The position numbers and the translations under genes are program-made. A stretch of 64,000 nucleotides of DNA, taken from NCBI RefSeq assembly GCF_014207985.1, contig NZ_JACHMI010000001.1, positions 7,733,001 through 7,797,000 of the forward strand, in the 5' to 3' direction. The DNA is from Nonomuraea rubra (GTDB taxonomy: Bacteria > Actinomycetota > Actinomycetes > Streptosporangiales > Streptosporangiaceae). The notes beneath the pieces are model-generated. The model saw only the letters and a program-made list of their open reading frames with translations. It made no database searches and was not told where the DNA came from. Shown one piece after another: positions 7,565 through 14,662 of the stretch; position 1 is the stretch's first letter, and each line of letters starts with the position of its first letter.

Positions 7565-9205
7565 TCAGTGACCGGGCTCCTCCTCGACGGCGGCCAGCAT
7601 GATCGTCAGGGCGAGACGCTTGCGGGCGTCACCAAGGTCCAGCGGGGTGATCTCGCCCATCTTGCGCAGCCGGTTGCGCACCGTGTTGGGATGCACCTCC
7701 AGCCGTTCGGCGGCCGCGGTGAGGTCGCCCTGGCTCTCCAGCCAGGCCCGCAACGTGGCCACGAACCGGGTTCCGTGACGGGCGTCGTACCGCATCAGCG
7801 TGGGCACGGGCCCGCGCGCCGGCGTCCGGCCCGTACGCGCGGCCGCGCGCAGCCGCCGCAGCAGGATGTCGTCCCAGGACTCGTCGTAGGCAGGGACGAG
7901 TACCCCGGGCCTGGCACTCCCGTGCGACCCGCCCTCGCGCAACCCGGTCCCATGCGGCCCGCTCAGCCCACTCCCGTGCGCCCCGCCCTCACCCAGCCCG
8001 CTCTCGTGCAAGGCCAGGCATTCGCCGGCCTCCTGGCGGCTCGCCGGCAGCTCCAGAACCCCGGCGGGGGCGCCGATCCCCGCCGCCAGGCGTACCTGCG
8101 CGGGGAGCTCGGCCTGCAGCGCCGTGATCCAGCGGCGGGCGGCCTGCGCGTGCACGGCCGGCAGGATCGTGTAGAGCGTGTCACCCAGCAGCGTGCTGCG
8201 GCCGGGCCTGGACCAGCCGAAGCCGGTGGTGGCCTGCTCGAACGCCAGCAGCAGCGCGGCGTGACGCTCGCCCCCCGTACGGGCGCGGACCGCGATGACG
8301 CGCATCTCCTGCGGTGGCAGGCCCAGCCGGCTGATCAACGTCGCCGCGTCGGCGCTGCCCTCCAGCAGCCGGATGACCAGGTCGGACTCCACCTGCCGCT
8401 CCAGGTCGGCGCTGGCCCGGGAGCGCAGGAGGTGCAGCGCGACCGTACGGGCACCGTCGGCCAGAGCACGACGGCCGGCCTCGTCCGGCGGGCTGCCGCA
8501 ACTCACCCACACCGAGCCGAGCAGCTCGCGACCGGCCCGCACCGCCACCGCCATGCGCCCGGTCAGTCCGTTCCCGGGATCGGCGGGCACGAACACCGGC
8601 TCGTCCGTCGTCGCCAGGCGGGCGAAGACCCCCTGCTGCTGGAACAGCTCGCGCAGGCGATCGGGCACGCGCCGGGCGAGGATCGTCTCCAGCCGGGCAG
8701 GGTCGCCCGCCTGCTGGGAACGGGAGTAGGCCAGCACCCGCGAGTGCCGGTCCTCGATGGTCACCGGCCCGCCGATGACGTCGGCGAGGCTGTCGGCCAG
8801 GGCGAACAGGTCGGTCGGACCACGCCCCGAGGCGGTCTCGCGGCTCTCCAGCACCAGCCCGTAGACCACCCCCGCCAGCTGGCTCCACGAGACGGCAGGA
8901 TCGGCCAGCAACACGGCCACCCCGTACCGCTCACCGAGCTCGGCGGCCTCCCGCTCCTCGTCCGCGCGGCCCCCGCTCCCGGCGGGACGGACCAGGACCG
9001 CCGTGGCCTTGACCGCCGCCGCGGCCCGCACCGCCTCGCCGATCGACCTGCTGCCGACGGCCAGCAGCAGGTCTCCCGTGACGTGGCGGTCGCCGGCATC
9101 CGGCATCGCCACGCTGCGCAGCCAGGCCGAACGGGCCTCGGGACGCCCGCACAGCCGCACGCCGTACCCGCCGAGCACGTTCACCAGGCGGTCCAACGTG
9201 ATCAC
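7565..9205 (-). CDS. PucR family transcriptional regulator
   Basis: 546 residues. A PucR-type N-terminal domain (LDRLVNVLGGYGVRL onward) is followed by a GGDEF-like central region (MRVIAVRARTGG) and a C-terminal PucR helix-turn-helix with LTAAAERLEVHPNTVRNRL. It should bind DNA and respond to an amino-acid or purine signal. GTG at 9205 lies two bases after the upstream stop. The hinge before the helix-turn-helix (encoded by about 7910-8012) contains Gly/Ser/His-rich repeats such as GLGEGGAHGSG and GLREGGSHGSA, encoded by an imperfect 31-bp duplication with a 54-bp offset. Probable target: the DadA-like gene 119 bp downstream. Confidence 0.85.
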   Translation of the reverse strand: MITLDRLVNVLGGYGVRLCGRPEARSAWLRSVAMPDAGDRHVTGDLLLAVGSRSIGEAVRAAAAVKATAVLVRPAGSGGRADEEREAAELGERYGVAVLLADPAVSWSQLAGVVYGLVLESRETASGRGPTDLFALADSLADVIGGPVTIEDRHSRVLAYSRSQQAGDPARLETILARRVPDRLRELFQQQGVFARLATTDEPVFVPADPGNGLTGRMAVAVRAGRELLGSVWVSCGSPPDEAGRRALADGARTVALHLLRSRASADLERQVESDLVIRLLEGSADAATLISRLGLPPQEMRVIAVRARTGGERHAALLLAFEQATTGFGWSRPGRSTLLGDTLYTILPAVHAQAARRWITALQAELPAQVRLAAGIGAPAGVLELPASRQEAGECLALHESGLGEGGAHGSGLSGPHGTGLREGGSHGSARPGVLVPAYDESWDDILLRRLRAAARTGRTPARGPVPTLMRYDARHGTRFVATLRAWLESQGDLTAAAERLEVHPNTVRNRLRKMGEITPLDLGDARKRLALTIMLAAVEEEPGH

Positions 9206-9207
9206 GA

Positions 9208-10011
9208 TCAGCCCCGGGCCGGCTTGGCGGCTACGGCCAGAGCCGGCTGCAGGCACAGCCGCATCAGCCCGCGGACGGTGGCATGCTGCGGCTGCGGCGC
9301 CACGCCGACCGGCAGCCGTACCGACGCGCGCAACCGGCGCAGCAGCTCCTCCTGACGCGCGCCACCGCCGGTGACGACCAGGCCGCGGGCGCGCGTGGCG
9401 GGCCGCGCACCGGCCGCCAGGCGGCGGACCAGGGCCGCCGTCATGTCCACGACCCCCTCCAGCGCGTACGACGCCAGCCCCGTCCCCGTGGTGGCGCTGA
9501 GCTGGAGCGCGGCCGCGTCGACGACGGCCCCCTGGCTGAACGCGACCACCTCGACGATGCCCGCGCCGACGTCCAGCACCAGGCAGGGCCGGGTGTCGAG
9601 CACGTCCACGCCGGCGCCGACGGCGGCGGCCAGCGGCTCGTCCACCAGCCGCACCTCGCACCCGGCGATCTCGGCGACCGCGGCGCGGACCGCCCCGCGA
9701 TCGCTCCGGGACGCGGCCAGCGGCACCCCGGCCAGCACCCGCTCCAGCGGGCGGCTGTCGTAGAGCCGGGTGTCCCGCAACGCCAGGCGAACCAGCCGCA
9801 GGCAGCCGCCCGGGTCGATCACCATGCCGTGCCGGATGGGCCGCACCGCGTCCGCCCCCCTGGCGATCACCGACGGCAGGTCGGCCATGGCGTTCCCGCC
9901 CATGGCCAGCGACCGGGTACGCGCGGTGCCCAGATCGAGCGCCACGAGGCGCCGCCCGGCGTTCACCACGCGCTCCCGCACGAGGACGCCGGGCGGAGCC
10001 CCAGGTGACAT
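9208..10011 (-). CDS. Actin-like ATPase (MreB/Hsp70 superfamily), divergent
   Basis: 267 residues, somewhat short for MreB (about 340). Actin-fold landmarks are present: phosphate 1 LVALDLGTARTRSLA, phosphate 2 CLVLDVGAGIVEVVAF, and adenosine loop GLVVTGGGARQEELL. Between them, IAGCEVRLVDEPLAAAVGAG matches the MreB/EutJ 'EP.AAA.G' connection. It could be a shape-type protein, a reactivating chaperone like EutJ, or a regulator. It sits two bases upstream of the PucR gene, an unusual partnership. A GTG 24 bp inside the frame is an alternative start. Confidence 0.7.
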   Translation of the reverse strand: MSPGAPPGVLVRERVVNAGRRLVALDLGTARTRSLAMGGNAMADLPSVIARGADAVRPIRHGMVIDPGGCLRLVRLALRDTRLYDSRPLERVLAGVPLAASRSDRGAVRAAVAEIAGCEVRLVDEPLAAAVGAGVDVLDTRPCLVLDVGAGIVEVVAFSQGAVVDAAALQLSATTGTGLASYALEGVVDMTAALVRRLAAGARPATRARGLVVTGGGARQEELLRRLRASVRLPVGVAPQPQHATVRGLMRLCLQPALAVAAKPARG

Positions 10012-10149
10012 GCGGGCTCGTACGGCCGCGGCAGGACGTGAACTGATTCGGCGACGGACATGACGGTGATCGGCTCCTAGCTGACGCCAAGGGCAGGGCG
10101 GCAGACCCCGCCCCTGCTTGCACGAGGGGAAGGAAGAAAGAGACGTCGG

Positions 10150-10374
10150 CTAGGTCAGCGGCGGGCTGCGCGACCCCGCGGTGCGCTGCGCGAGCTGTTG
10201 CGGATCTCGGACCGCGTCCGCCGCGGGCGACGGCAGCAGGGCCAGATGGGTGGGCTCACCGTGGCGATCACCGTGCAGCAGCGGCCACAACGACAGCAGG
10301 ACCGGGCCCATCACGCCGGTGAACGCGATGGACCCTCGTGGTGTTCTCCACGGTCCCGTCATGGGGCCGACCAT
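10150..10374 (-). CDS. Possible small hypothetical membrane protein
   Basis: A 74-residue frame from the ATG at 10374. It contains one hydrophobic stretch (SIAFTGVMGPVLLSLWPLL) followed by a polar tail. No convincing ribosome site is seen and I recognise no family. An ATG at 10362 would also serve. It is the only frame in the gap with protein-like composition and may not be expressed. Confidence 0.25.
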   Translation of the reverse strand: MVGPMTGPWRTPRGSIAFTGVMGPVLLSLWPLLHGDRHGEPTHLALLPSPAADAVRDPQQLAQRTAGSRSPPLT

Positions 10375-10443
10375 AGCCCACACCGCCGCCGGACGCGCCA
10401 CGGCTCGGCCGAACGCTCCGTGAGCGGTGCGGGCTGCGGGTGG

Positions 10444-10472
10444 TTGACGTGGCGTCTGCGAACGCTTACGGT
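10444..10472 (+). promoter_or_regulatory. Candidate xylanase promoter
   Basis: TTGACG (10444-10449) and TACGGT (10467-10472) are separated by 17 bp, a good match to the housekeeping sigma consensus for actinomycetes. The transcript would start near 10480, just before the operator boxes. Confidence 0.55.
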
Positions 10473-10485
10473 TCCGGCAGTCGGT

Positions 10486-10519
10486 GAAACTATCGACACA
10501 ATTCCGAAACTTTCGAAAG
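10486..10519. promoter_or_regulatory. Xylanase operator, CGAAACTTTCG box
   Basis: CGAAACTTTCG (10505-10515) is a perfect palindrome and overlaps a second perfect palindrome CTTTCGAAAG (10510-10519). A degenerate copy, GAAACTATCG, precedes it at 10486-10495. CGAAA/TTTCG boxes are a known conserved element upstream of actinomycete xylanase genes. They lie between the predicted transcription start and the ribosome site, the position expected for a repressor. Confidence 0.7.
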
Positions 10520-10563
10520 TCCTGTCGCCGCCCAGCCACCCCCACGGCACCGGAGGTCATTCG

Positions 10564-11604
10564 GTGAAGCCCTTGATCATCGCCCTCGCTCTCGTCCTCG
10601 CCGCCCCGCTCCCCGCCTCCGCCCACCCGCGCCCGCCGCGCGACCTGCGCCAGCTCGCGGAGCAGACCGGCGTCAAGATCGGCTCAGCGGTCGACATCGC
10701 CGCCCTGCGCGCCGAGTCCGACTACCGCAGGGTGCTCAACCGCCAGTTCAACCACGTCACCGCCGAGAACGCGATGAAGTGGGAGTCGGTGGAGCCGCAG
10801 CGCGGCGTGTTCACCTGGGACGACGCCGACACCCTGGTCGAGAACGCGCGCCGCAACCGCCAGCAGGTACGCGGCCACACCCTCGTCTGGCACAACCAGC
10901 TCCCCGCCTGGCTGACCGCGGGCGTCGAGGACGGCTCGATCGGCGCCACCGAGCTGCGGCAGATCCTGCGCGACCACATCACCACCCAGGTACGCCGCTA
11001 CAAGGGCAAGATCCGCGCCTGGGACGTGGTCAACGAGGTCGTGGAGGAGGACGGCACGATGCGGCAGAGCATCTGGCTCAAGCACCTCGGCTCCGGCTAC
11101 ATCGCCGACGCCTTCCGCTGGGCGCACCGCGCCGACCCGCGCGCCAAGCTGTTCATCAACGACTACAACCTCGAGTGGAACGCCCCCAAGATCGAGACCA
11201 CGCTGTCCCTGGTCAAGGAGCTCCAGGCGCAGGGCGTGCCGATCCACGGCGTCGGCTTCCAGGGCCACCTCGGCATCCAGTACGACTACCCCGGCGACTG
11301 GGCGAACGTCATGCGCCGCTTCGCCGACCTCGGCCTGGAGGTCGCGATCACCGAGCTGGACGTGCGCATGGAGCTGCCGGTGACGCCGGAGAAGCTGGCC
11401 ACCCAGGCCACGTACTACAGCCGGGCCATGACCGACTGCCTCAGCGTCAGGGCCTGCCGCGAGCTCACCGTCTGGGGCTTCACCGACCGGCACTCGTGGG
11501 TGCCGGGCTGGTTCGACGGGGAGGGCGCGGCCTGTCTCCTCGACGAGAACCTGGCGCCCAAGCCGGCCTACCAGGCACTGCTGACGGTCAAGAACCCTCG
11601 CTGA
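10564..11604 (+). CDS. Secreted endo-1,4-beta-xylanase, GH10
   Basis: 346 residues. A signal peptide (LIIALALVLAAPLPASA) leads into one GH10 barrel with no carbohydrate-binding module. The acid/base Glu is E158 in WDVVNEVVEE, the nucleophile is E264 in ITELDVRM, and WHNQLPAW and NAMKWESVEPQRG are further subsite motifs. It cleaves xylan outside the cell. GTG at 10564 is preceded by GGAGG at 7 bp. The gene stands alone with its own promoter and palindromic operator, so expression is probably induced by xylan breakdown products. Confidence 0.95.
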   Translation: MKPLIIALALVLAAPLPASAHPRPPRDLRQLAEQTGVKIGSAVDIAALRAESDYRRVLNRQFNHVTAENAMKWESVEPQRGVFTWDDADTLVENARRNRQQVRGHTLVWHNQLPAWLTAGVEDGSIGATELRQILRDHITTQVRRYKGKIRAWDVVNEVVEEDGTMRQSIWLKHLGSGYIADAFRWAHRADPRAKLFINDYNLEWNAPKIETTLSLVKELQAQGVPIHGVGFQGHLGIQYDYPGDWANVMRRFADLGLEVAITELDVRMELPVTPEKLATQATYYSRAMTDCLSVRACRELTVWGFTDRHSWVPGWFDGEGAACLLDENLAPKPAYQALLTVKNPR

Positions 11605-11679
11605 CCGATCGCCCTCGCTCACGAGGGGGCGCCACCGGGGGCGAGCACCCCCGCCGAGCCGGGCACCGTGCCGGCACGG

Positions 11680-11799
11680 CACCCTGATGACCGGAGTCGC
11701 CGGTCCGGCCAGGCACCCCTGATGACCGGGGTCGCCGGTCCGGCGAGGGACTCCCGATGACCGGGAAGCCGGGCGCGGCGTTCCCGATGGCCGGGCACC
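11680..11799. repeat. Degenerate tandem repeats downstream of the xylanase
   Basis: About four units of 30-37 bp built on CCTGATGACCGGGGTCGCC occur at 11680-11713, 11714-11750, 11751-11780 and 11781-11799, decaying towards the end. Just before them is a perfect 14-bp palindrome CCGTGCCGGCACGG (11666-11679). Together with the hairpin at 11825 these fill the 339-bp convergent gap; no gene is visible there. Confidence 0.7.
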
Positions 11800-11824
11800 T
11801 TCCGCCGACGGTGCCCGGCCGCCG

Positions 11825-11865
11825 CCCAGGTCCTCACGATCCGCACACCCGCGTGAGGACCTGGG
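11825..11865. terminator. Strong 14-bp hairpin, likely bidirectional terminator
   Basis: CCCAGGTCCTCACG (11825-11838) pairs perfectly with CGTGAGGACCTGGG (11852-11865) over a 13-nt loop, between the convergent xylanase and the minus-strand gene ending at 11944. There is no T-tract. Confidence 0.65.
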
Positions 11866-11919
11866 CCCCCAGCGTCCCGGCGGGCTCGCGGAAGCATCGG
11901 GCCAGGCTCGCGCCGAGCC

Positions 11920-11967
11920 TCAGAACGGGCCGGAAGGTGCTCGTCAGAACGGGCCGGAAGGTGCTCG
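11920..11967. repeat. Perfect 24-bp tandem duplication including a stop codon
   Basis: A 24-bp unit occurs at 11920-11943 and 11944-11967 without any difference. On the minus strand each unit encodes the C-terminal tail of the neighbouring protein plus its TGA. The second copy is silent, lying past the stop. Confidence 0.9.
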
Positions 11968-12498
11968 TTCGAGCCGCTGGAAGAGGCCGTACACGAAGCG
12001 GGCGCGATGCGTCTCGCCGTCGTGGCGGAAGTCGACCGTCCAGTGGTGCGGGGCGGGGCCGTCGATCTGTACGGCGCCGGGGAAGCTCGCGCCGACGTCC
12101 CCCACGACGCACGCCCAGGGCACCAGGTCGGCGAAGGTCAGCGCGGCGGCGCCGGAGGGGCGGACGAACCACTGGTTCCACAGCTCGCCGCCGGGGCCGA
12201 CCAGCGCCTCGTACGCCAGGCCCGGCCAGGTCGGCAGCGGCCACCGGAGCACGTCGCAGGTGAGGCTGCCGGCGGGCCTGCGGCCGCGGTGCGGCGGCGG
12301 GCCCAGCGCCCTCCGCAACGCGGCGGCCCCCTTCGGCGCCCTCGGGGCGTGGGCCAGCCTCGTCCAGTGGGCATGGGCCTCGCGCAACTCGGCGCGGGAG
12401 GCGCCGAGGAGACCGAGCGTCTCCTCGACCTTCTCGGCGTTCACGTCGCGCATGCGGTGCAGCAGCGCCAGCTCGAACTCACGTACCCCGAATCCCAC
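11944..12498 (-). CDS. Hypothetical protein, unknown family
   Basis: 184 residues, not recognised with confidence. The N-terminal third (FELALLHRMRDVNAEKVEE) is helical. The rest contains WPGLAYEALVGPGG, PSGAAALTFADLVPWA, FPGAVQIDGPAPHHWTVDFRHDGE and ends in SGPF. There is no signal peptide or membrane segment. GTG at 12498 is the best start because upstream residues become a low-complexity run of PVGRP-like repeats that shadows the Rrf2 tail. It is downstream of the Rrf2 regulator gene by 19 bp on the same strand and may be co-transcribed with it. Confidence 0.6.
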   Translation of the reverse strand: MGFGVREFELALLHRMRDVNAEKVEETLGLLGASRAELREAHAHWTRLAHAPRAPKGAAALRRALGPPPHRGRRPAGSLTCDVLRWPLPTWPGLAYEALVGPGGELWNQWFVRPSGAAALTFADLVPWACVVGDVGASFPGAVQIDGPAPHHWTVDFRHDGETHRARFVYGLFQRLERAPSGPF

Positions 12499-12517
12499 CG
12501 CCCCAGCTTGCCACTCG

Positions 12518-13021
12518 CTACGAAACCTCGCGCCCGGGCGGCCCACCGGACCCGACCAGACCATCGGACCCGAGCGGACCACCGGACGCCGGCGGCCCAC
12601 CGGACCCGGGGGCGCGGGCTGGTGCGGGACCAGCGGACCCGAGAGGACTGCCGGCGACGACGTCGGCCAGGGTGATCTCACCGAGCAGCGTGTCCTCGTG
12701 GCTGCGCAGCCGGTCCCAGATCTCGGCGAGCGGCGCGGCCGCCGGGGAGAACGGGCGCAGGGCCTGCTCGGCCCCCTCGGTGACGCGGATGACGTCGGCG
12801 AGCGCGATCTCCCCGGGCGGCCGGGCCAGCCAGTAGCCGCCGTCGGGGCCGCGCTGACTGCGGATGAGACCGGCCCGGCGCAGCTGAAGCAGGATGTTGT
12901 CGCAGAAGCGACGGGGGATGTCCTGCGTGACGGCGATGCGTTCGGCGTGCACCGGGCTGTCGGCCACGGCCAGGGCGAGCATGGCGCCCAGGGCGTATTG
13001 GGTGCGGGCGGAGATTCTCAT
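12518..13021 (-). CDS. Rrf2 family transcriptional regulator
   Basis: 167 residues. It begins MRISARTQYALGAMLALA and continues IPRRFCDNILLQLRRAGLIRSQRGPDGGYWLARPP, the Rrf2 winged helix. The three-cysteine cluster of IscR/NsrR-type iron-sulfur sensors is absent (a single Cys is seen), so it resembles CymR-like, cluster-free members that respond to sulfur status. The last 40 residues are a Gly/Pro/Ser repeat tail unlike the family. It lies 8 bp downstream of a TauE/SafE exporter gene and probably controls that operon. Confidence 0.85.
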   Translation of the reverse strand: MRISARTQYALGAMLALAVADSPVHAERIAVTQDIPRRFCDNILLQLRRAGLIRSQRGPDGGYWLARPPGEIALADVIRVTEGAEQALRPFSPAAAPLAEIWDRLRSHEDTLLGEITLADVVAGSPLGSAGPAPARAPGSGGPPASGGPLGSDGLVGSGGPPGREVS

Positions 13022-13029
13022 GGGCCGGC

Positions 13030-13971
13030 TCAGGCGGAGGCCGTCTCCTCCTCTGCCGTCGTACGCCGGCGCAGCTCGCTCTCCACCGCCTCGACCGACT
13101 CGTTGGCCTTGTCGCGGCGGTACTCGCGTACGGAGTAGGCGATCGCGGCGGCCCAGATGGCGGCGATGACGAGGTAGGCGACGGTCTGGACGCCGCCGGA
13201 GGCGTCGATCCAGTCGCTGCGCAGCAGCGTGCGGACGTTGGTCAGCACGATCACGCCGCCCACGGCCGAGCCGAGGATGCGCGGCGGGATGTGCCGGACG
13301 AGCCAGGCGGCGATCGGCGCGGCGATGACACCGCCGAGCAGGAGGACGGCGACCCAGGCGAAGTTGATGTTCTCGGAGCCGATGCCGACGAAGAAGCCGA
13401 CGCTGGCGGCGATGGCGACGAGGAACTCGCTGGCGTCGATGGAGCCGATCACCTTGCGGGGGGCCAGGCGGCCGCTGGCCAGGATGGCGGGCGTGCCGAC
13501 CGGGCCCCAGCCGCCACCGCCGGTGGCGTCCACGAAGCCGGCCAGCAGGCCGAGCGGCGCCAGGAAGCGCCTGCGCAGCGGCTTGCCCAGGTTCCCGCGC
13601 GGCAGGCCGAACGCGGTGAAGCGGATGAGGATGTAGACGCCCAGGGACAGCAGGATGAGCGACATGACCGGGGCGGCGATCTCGGTGGACAGGCTCGACA
13701 GGAACGTCGCCCCGGCGAAGGCGCCGACGGCTCCGGGGATGCCGATCTTCGCGACGACCTTCCAGTCCACGTTGCCGAAGCGCCAGTGGGAGATGCCTGA
13801 GGCGAGCGTGGTGCCGATCTCGGCGAGGTGGACGGTGGCGGAGGCGGCCGCCGCGTTGGTGCCGATGGCCAGCAGCAGCGTGGTCGAGGTGACGCCATAG
13901 GCCATGCCGAGGCTGCCGTCGACCAGCTGAGCGGCGAGGCCGACCAGCCCGAGCAGGATGAGCGCTCGCAC
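13030..13971 (-). CDS. TauE/SafE family sulfite/organosulfur exporter
   Basis: 313 residues with about eight membrane segments. The opening ALILLGLVGLAAQLVDGSLGMAYGV and the internal repeat GLLAGFVDATGGGGWGPVGTP are the paired TauE/SafE signatures. The C-terminus is a charged cytoplasmic tail. It is expected to export sulfite, sulfoacetate or thiosulfate. GTG at 13971 follows GGGGAG at about 3-8 bp. The linked Rrf2 gene and the dyad just upstream suggest control by sulfur or cysteine supply. Confidence 0.85.
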   Translation of the reverse strand: MRALILLGLVGLAAQLVDGSLGMAYGVTSTTLLLAIGTNAAAASATVHLAEIGTTLASGISHWRFGNVDWKVVAKIGIPGAVGAFAGATFLSSLSTEIAAPVMSLILLSLGVYILIRFTAFGLPRGNLGKPLRRRFLAPLGLLAGFVDATGGGGWGPVGTPAILASGRLAPRKVIGSIDASEFLVAIAASVGFFVGIGSENINFAWVAVLLLGGVIAAPIAAWLVRHIPPRILGSAVGGVIVLTNVRTLLRSDWIDASGGVQTVAYLVIAAIWAAAIAYSVREYRRDKANESVEAVESELRRRTTAEEETASA

Positions 13972-13989
13972 GATCTCCCCTTCCCTACG

Positions 13990-14012
13990 ATTCCTACTAT
14001 ACAAGTAGGAAT
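13990..14012. promoter_or_regulatory. Rrf2-type operator upstream of the TauE gene
   Basis: ATTCCTACT (13990-13998) and AGTAGGAAT (14004-14012) form a perfect 9-bp inverted repeat with spacer ATACA. The dyad lies 19 bp upstream of the start at 13971 and contains TATAGT on the minus strand; TTGACA is at 14042-14037 on that strand. It is AT-rich compared with its surroundings. The remaining 257 bp to the next gene (14013-14269) show nothing convincing. Confidence 0.7.
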
Positions 14013-14269
14013 AATGATTTAGCGCGCCGGGCAACCTGTCAACCCTCCGGATGGACACGGAACCATGACGACCGCCCCCGGCGTGCGTGACCAGGCACGC
14101 CGGCTCGCGCACCGCCACGCCCACGCGAGATACGACCGCCGCCCGCGTCCGCGTCGGCACGAAGTCGGCACCCGGCGGGTGGCGCGTGCTCGACCCAGCG
14201 TGTCGCCACGTCCGTACGAGCTACGACACGACGCCGCCTCGGCGCGGGCCCGGCGGGCGGCGGGTGGTG

Positions 14270-14662
14270 CTAGTCGGTGATCAGCGCCTTGACGGCGAGT
14301 TGCTCCTCGCCCGCGGGCCCGTCGAGCCGGATCGACACCTCCCAGACGCCGCTCATCGAGAACAGCTCACCCTCGGCCACAAACCGCCCAGGCTCCCGCT
14401 CGGTGGCGGCGAGCTCAGGCGTGGAGTGCCCCATGTCGGCCATCACCGCGGACACGGCCACGCTGTCGGCGTCCCCCTCGCTCACCATGACCTCCACGGC
14501 GACCCGCCCCGGAGCCGGATCCTCGATCACCACGGTGGCGGCGTACCGGGCGCCGGTGGTGGTCAGGTTGATCGGATCAGCCGACGCACCCCCGCCCACC
14601 ACGAACACCACCGCACCGGCGACCACGAGCGCACCAGCGACGAGCGCCGCCTTCACCCTCAC
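14270..14662 (-). CDS. Small secreted FixH/YtkA-like protein (cassette A)
   Basis: 130 residues. An N-terminal membrane segment or signal (ALVAGALVVAGAVVFVVG) precedes a beta-rich domain with the motif VMADMGHSTPEL and the end GVWEVSIRLDG, typical of FixH/YtkA-like domains. The Met-Gly-His motif could bind copper. Its ATG overlaps the upstream stop (ATGA). A paralogue with MPQMGHITPEA lies at 57741-58112 in the same position relative to its own large partner, so the pair has moved or been duplicated as a unit. Confidence 0.7.
   Translation of the reverse strand: MRVKAALVAGALVVAGAVVFVVGGGASADPINLTTTGARYAATVVIEDPAPGRVAVEVMVSEGDADSVAVSAVMADMGHSTPELAATEREPGRFVAEGELFSMSGVWEVSIRLDGPAGEEQLAVKALITD

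Larger units (their letters stand above)
10012..10563. other. 552-bp gap between actin-like gene and xylanase
   Basis: This stretch holds the upstream region of the actin-like gene, including a GC-rich imperfect hairpin near 10088-10113, then a doubtful small minus-strand frame (10150-10374), and from 10444 the xylanase promoter and operator. I see nothing else in it. Confidence 0.5.

Noticed and set aside
7565..10123. A single 852-residue frame that would fuse extra N-terminal sequence to PucR
   Set aside because: The first 300 residues are Arg/Gly-rich and out of frame with the actin-like gene. PucR homology begins near the GTG at 9205.
14065..14280. A 71-residue plus-strand frame between the TauE operator and cassette A
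   Set aside because: Nearly all Arg/Ala/His, no hydrophobic core, and it overlaps the end of a real gene.
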